From contig OMIW01000206.1 of the NCBI GenBank assembly GCA_900299205.1, positions 1 through 9,447 of the forward strand: a stretch of DNA of 9,447 bases. The letters run 5' to 3'. Shown in pieces: positions 6,846-9,447 of this stretch (position 1 is its first letter; each line of letters starts with the position of its first letter). This stretch comes from Pseudomonadota bacterium (GTDB lineage: Bacteria; Bdellovibrionota_C; UBA2361; OMIW01). The notes under the pieces were generated by a model. It made no database searches, was not told the DNA's origin, and worked only from the letters and a program-made list of their open reading frames with translations. Position numbers and translations under genes: made by a program.

Positions 6846-6962
6846 GGGGATGAAGGGGAATCTCTGTCTAAGACATCCCTCGCCACCCCATAGGCCCAAT
6901 CCCATTTGACCTCAAGCGATCCGCCAGAGTAAGGTGCTGAGGGTCTCATTGCAGGGGGGTTA

Positions 6963-6994
6963 ATCGTCATCAACACGGTTAGATTGATGATGAT
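6963..6994. repeat. 11-bp inverted repeat upstream of the large repeat-protein gene
   Basis: ATCGTCATCAA (6963-6973) and TTGATGATGAT (6984-6994) are inverted copies with one mismatch that becomes a G-U pair in RNA, around the spacer CACGGTTAGA. It lies between the host-attachment-family gene and the next gene, directly before a possible GTG start at 6995 and 72 bases before the preferred ATG. No T-tract follows, so a classical terminator is unlikely. It could be an operator or an RNA hairpin. The rest of 6846-7066 shows no clear promoter or terminator. Confidence 0.5.
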
Positions 6995-7066
6995 GTGGCC
7001 GTCCGTTCGCCAAGATGCGGACACGTCTCCGAGGCCAGATGCACCGAACAGTTCAAAATATTCCCC

Positions 7067-9289
7067 ATGCTGAACGAAGGCTTGAGCGCCAATAATTCAC
7101 CTCATCGAGGAACGTGGTCGTCAATAGACCCATCGAGCCTTGCATTGCTGGCAGCTGTCCGAAAGGGCATTGAGCGAGGAAAGATCGACGATTGGGAATC
7201 GTTTCGACAGTCTTTATCTCTTCTTGACCCCAAGGATCAAGCGGATAATAGCCTCATCCTCAATCAAAACCTCTTCACCCTGCCCTTGTTGCACTCACTC
7301 CTGTTGAGAAATGTTCCCGTTGATCTGTTTGCTCGCGTCCTCGATCTGGGCGCCGATCTGGATTTAAAGGTAACACAGCATAACAGGGCCAATCGAGATC
7401 GGTATTTCCAATGCTCCCCCCTCGAGATGGCCCTCATCGACGGGAGCCTTGATCATGCCTCGTTGCTCATCGAAAGAGGTTGCAATCGACACCGAGCCCT
7501 CGAACTCTCAGTAACGCTTGATAAGGATGAAGAGACCCCCCTTCGCACACAACTTCTTCTCTCTCGAGGAGAAAAACTTGCGTCTCTTCCCGACGAGGTC
7601 CTTCGTGGTGCTAATTTGCGCGGGCTACGACTAGAAGAAAATCTCAATGGTCGCGACCTTTCTGATACCAACCTGATTGGCACTGACCTGTCTATGACCG
7701 GGGTGAGTAACTCTACCCTCTTTTCTGGCGCGGTGCGGTCACCAACCACGATTTTTCCAAATGACTTTCATTTTCGGGATCCCGCGCTCGGACTCAAAAA
7801 GGCGCGACCTCATCCAACTCTCGACGGTGTTGACTTTGTTTCCGATCGTGATTTAGAGCGAATGTATGTCCACCTCACCAATAATCGCGAGCTTCCCGGG
7901 TTGATAGCTCATGAGGCCAAAACATTTTATCAGCAATCGGGTGACCTCTCGGGTGCGGTGCTCTACCTTCTCGCTTATAACGATGCTGTTGCTAACTACC
8001 CAAACGGGACCGGACTTCCTCTCACCTCTCTTCTCCCGCGCATCCTCTTCGGGCACACCGATATCGCGATTCCAGAATTCCTCCGAAGTTTGGAGAGAAA
8101 GATGGATACCTTCTACTCCCGCTCCGCTGGCTATCATTACAACATGCCAGAGCTGCTCGCCCTTTGCGCGCACCCCCGAGATCCAGGTTTACAATCTCCT
8201 CTCTTGGACACCCTCGCAACAGCGATCACGAGTGTCGATAGATGGATAGGAGGGGTTAATTCAGATGCTCAATTAACGAACGAAGTCATGGCTCTCTGGG
8301 GGAAAACGGGTATATTGACCCACTCTTTCCCGTGGTTAAAATATGCGACGCAGCGTGAGAGAACAACCGCCGATGACGGGTCGGCCATAATAAGACCCGC
8401 GATTATTGAGTCATTTGGGGGACGATTTGTTCCCGACAATGACACCCGCTTCGGTCATCGATATGTGTTCTCCCCCGGGACGATTTCCTTCTCCACCGAT
8501 GCACCGGATTTGCTGGGCGAACGAGGGGCCAGGACTTTTCGGTCCGAACTATTTGTCGAGCTAAGAAGATGCTATTACCTGATCAGCGATCCCGAGCACG
8601 GCACGCTCGTTATCAGGAACTCATCCCCAGATTTTGGTCGCGACAGACTTCCTGATGTAGCATTCTGGTCACCTCGTGGCATAGACAACGGCTTTTCCGA
8701 GGATGCGCTCCTTGGCTTCAACCTCAATTCTCTTCACTCTTCCCTCCTCGACGAGGGTGGCTTTCGACATATTACTGACCCTTTGCTTTACCGAACCTCT
8801 TCCGAGGCTCCGGGTCACATGCGGGTACTGACGCAAAATCTTCTTGACCTGATCGATCACTTCCATCGGTGGACCTTCGACACGAGCTCGACGGCGTGGA
8901 AGGCTAGCCCTGATGGAGGCAATCCGACACTCGTCGGTGGTCATTTATCGGCCGGATTTGGCTACCTCCTCGATTTCCTCGATGCTCGAAAAAGGGCGAA
9001 TCTTGAGAGATCGTGGACCGGTCAATCGCTGGCTCCGCTACCCGCCCTCGCCGTTATGCCCCGTGAATTACCATGGTGGGCCCCCTATCCCCTTACCCCG
9101 GCGATCGACGGCCTTTCGAGTGAATATCAGATTCCCGTATCCCTTCCCGTAATTGAAGCACTCAGAGCCCTGCACGAGGGAGCGGTCGATCATACCACCC
9201 CAGATGATACTGGCGTGTTGAACCTTCTCCAGCGAGCGATTGATAAACGTGCGGTTCTCGCGTTAGTGGATCGTTCTGAAATGTGGTAA
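7067..9289 (+). CDS. Large protein with ankyrin-like and pentapeptide-repeat segments, function unknown
   Basis: I do not recognise the full-length protein. From ATG 7067 it has 740 residues and no frame disruption. An in-frame GTG at 6995 would add 24 residues. Neither start has a clear Shine-Dalgarno site; I prefer the ATG because the extra residues are Arg/Cys-rich and lie against an inverted repeat. Two degenerate ankyrin-like repeats are visible at about 70-100 (LPLLHSLL to LDLGADLDL) and 116-143 (CSPLEMALIDGSLDHA then LLIERG), with perhaps a partial third at 157-171. At about 179-223 come some ten pentapeptide-type units with L or V every fifth residue and one one-residue slip, for example ANLRG, DLSDT and NLIGT. 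This would form roughly two and a half turns of a right-handed beta-helix. Residues from about 225 to 740 match nothing I know. There is no signal peptide or membrane helix. Such repeat combinations occur in secreted effectors, but secretion here is conjecture. Confidence 0.85.
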   Translation: MLNEGLSANNSPHRGTWSSIDPSSLALLAAVRKGIERGKIDDWESFRQSLSLLDPKDQADNSLILNQNLFTLPLLHSLLLRNVPVDLFARVLDLGADLDLKVTQHNRANRDRYFQCSPLEMALIDGSLDHASLLIERGCNRHRALELSVTLDKDEETPLRTQLLLSRGEKLASLPDEVLRGANLRGLRLEENLNGRDLSDTNLIGTDLSMTGVSNSTLFSGAVRSPTTIFPNDFHFRDPALGLKKARPHPTLDGVDFVSDRDLERMYVHLTNNRELPGLIAHEAKTFYQQSGDLSGAVLYLLAYNDAVANYPNGTGLPLTSLLPRILFGHTDIAIPEFLRSLERKMDTFYSRSAGYHYNMPELLALCAHPRDPGLQSPLLDTLATAITSVDRWIGGVNSDAQLTNEVMALWGKTGILTHSFPWLKYATQRERTTADDGSAIIRPAIIESFGGRFVPDNDTRFGHRYVFSPGTISFSTDAPDLLGERGARTFRSELFVELRRCYYLISDPEHGTLVIRNSSPDFGRDRLPDVAFWSPRGIDNGFSEDALLGFNLNSLHSSLLDEGGFRHITDPLLYRTSSEAPGHMRVLTQNLLDLIDHFHRWTFDTSSTAWKASPDGGNPTLVGGHLSAGFGYLLDFLDARKRANLERSWTGQSLAPLPALAVMPRELPWWAPYPLTPAIDGLSSEYQIPVSLPVIEALRALHEGAVDHTTPDDTGVLNLLQRAIDKRAVLALVDRSEMW

Positions 9290-9351
9290 AGAAGCCTCAC
9301 ATAGCCAAGTTATCTTCGCTCCCCGTCTCATCGCTTAAGGAGTTTTTAGTC

Positions 9352-9447
9352 ATGATAAAAAACGACGCTCGCCCTGCCCCATCGAGTGAGATACGATCTC
9401 TTGATGGGTACTCTTTCCGGGCGGGGAGACCTGTCGAAACACCGGCA
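9352..9447 (+). CDS. Start of an unidentified gene, open to the window edge
   Basis: An ATG with TAAGGAG nine bases upstream opens 32 codons that run without a stop to the end of the window, beginning MIKNDARPAPSSEIRSLDGY. The strong Shine-Dalgarno sequence is the main support. It lies 62 bases after the large repeat-protein gene on the same strand and could be co-transcribed with it, since no terminator is visible between them. The visible residues are hydrophilic and match no family I recognise. It contains an inverted repeat at 9378-9408. Confidence 0.6.
   Translation, partial: MIKNDARPAPSSEIRSLDGYSFRAGRPVETPA
9378..9408. repeat. Imperfect inverted repeat within the right-edge gene
   Basis: CCCATC (9378-9383) pairs with GATGGG (9403-9408), and GAGAT (9388-9392) with ATCTC (9396-9400), around the loop ACG with a small internal loop. 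GCCC (9371-9374) and GGGC (9419-9422) could close an outer stem. It is seen in sequence only; no function is assigned. Confidence 0.4.

Noticed and set aside
6847-6879. GGGATG/CATCCC inverted repeat as terminator of the host-attachment-family gene
   Set aside because: It has only six base pairs, a 21-base loop and no T-tract.
6995-7066. GTG 6995 as start of the large repeat protein
   Set aside because: There is no Shine-Dalgarno sequence, it sits against an inverted repeat, and the added residues are Arg/Cys-rich. It remains possible because the ATG at 7067 also lacks a good ribosome site.
7853-8944. Minus-strand open frames within the large repeat-protein gene
   Set aside because: They are short, have no ribosome sites, and lie antisense to one long uninterrupted frame with recognisable repeats.

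Overview
The window holds two opposite transcription units that start from a shared intergenic region (6148-6404). Everything on the minus strand is a tryptophan biosynthesis operon in the order trpE-trpG-trpD-trpC-trpF-trpB-trpA. It is complete except that trpA runs off the left edge. The plus strand carries a small host-attachment-family (PF10116-like) gene, then a large gene of unrecognised overall function with ankyrin-like and pentapeptide-repeat segments, then the first 32 codons of a further gene at the right edge.

The trp genes are tightly packed: trpE/trpG, trpG/trpD and trpF/trpB overlap by 4 bases, trpC/trpF by 1 base, and trpB/trpA are 23 bases apart. The exception is a gap of about 108 bases between trpD and trpC, which holds mutually exclusive inverted repeats and a three-codon ORF containing a Trp codon. 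The products convert chorismate to tryptophan: TrpE and TrpG make anthranilate, TrpD adds phosphoribosyl, TrpF isomerises, TrpC closes the indole ring, and TrpA/TrpB finish. All catalytic residues I could check are present. A good sigma70-type promoter lies about 30 bases ahead of trpE. Its -10 box sits inside one arm of an inverted repeat and there is no room for a leader peptide, so repressor control at the promoter is more likely than classical attenuation.

The organism is a bacterium of moderate GC (somewhat above half, by eye). The gene order trpEGDCFBA with unfused trpE/G, D/C and C/F, and the wording of the TrpE and TrpA N-termini, resemble Bacteroidota-type trp operons. The host-attachment family is, as far as I recall, mainly proteobacterial. 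I cannot place the lineage from this window. The repeat-containing large protein would suit a host- or protist-associated lifestyle, but that is inference.

There is no tRNA, rRNA, CRISPR array, insertion sequence or phage gene that I can see. The least explained parts are the 740-residue plus-strand protein, the inverted repeat just upstream of it, the trpE promoter dyad, and the trpD-trpC gap.
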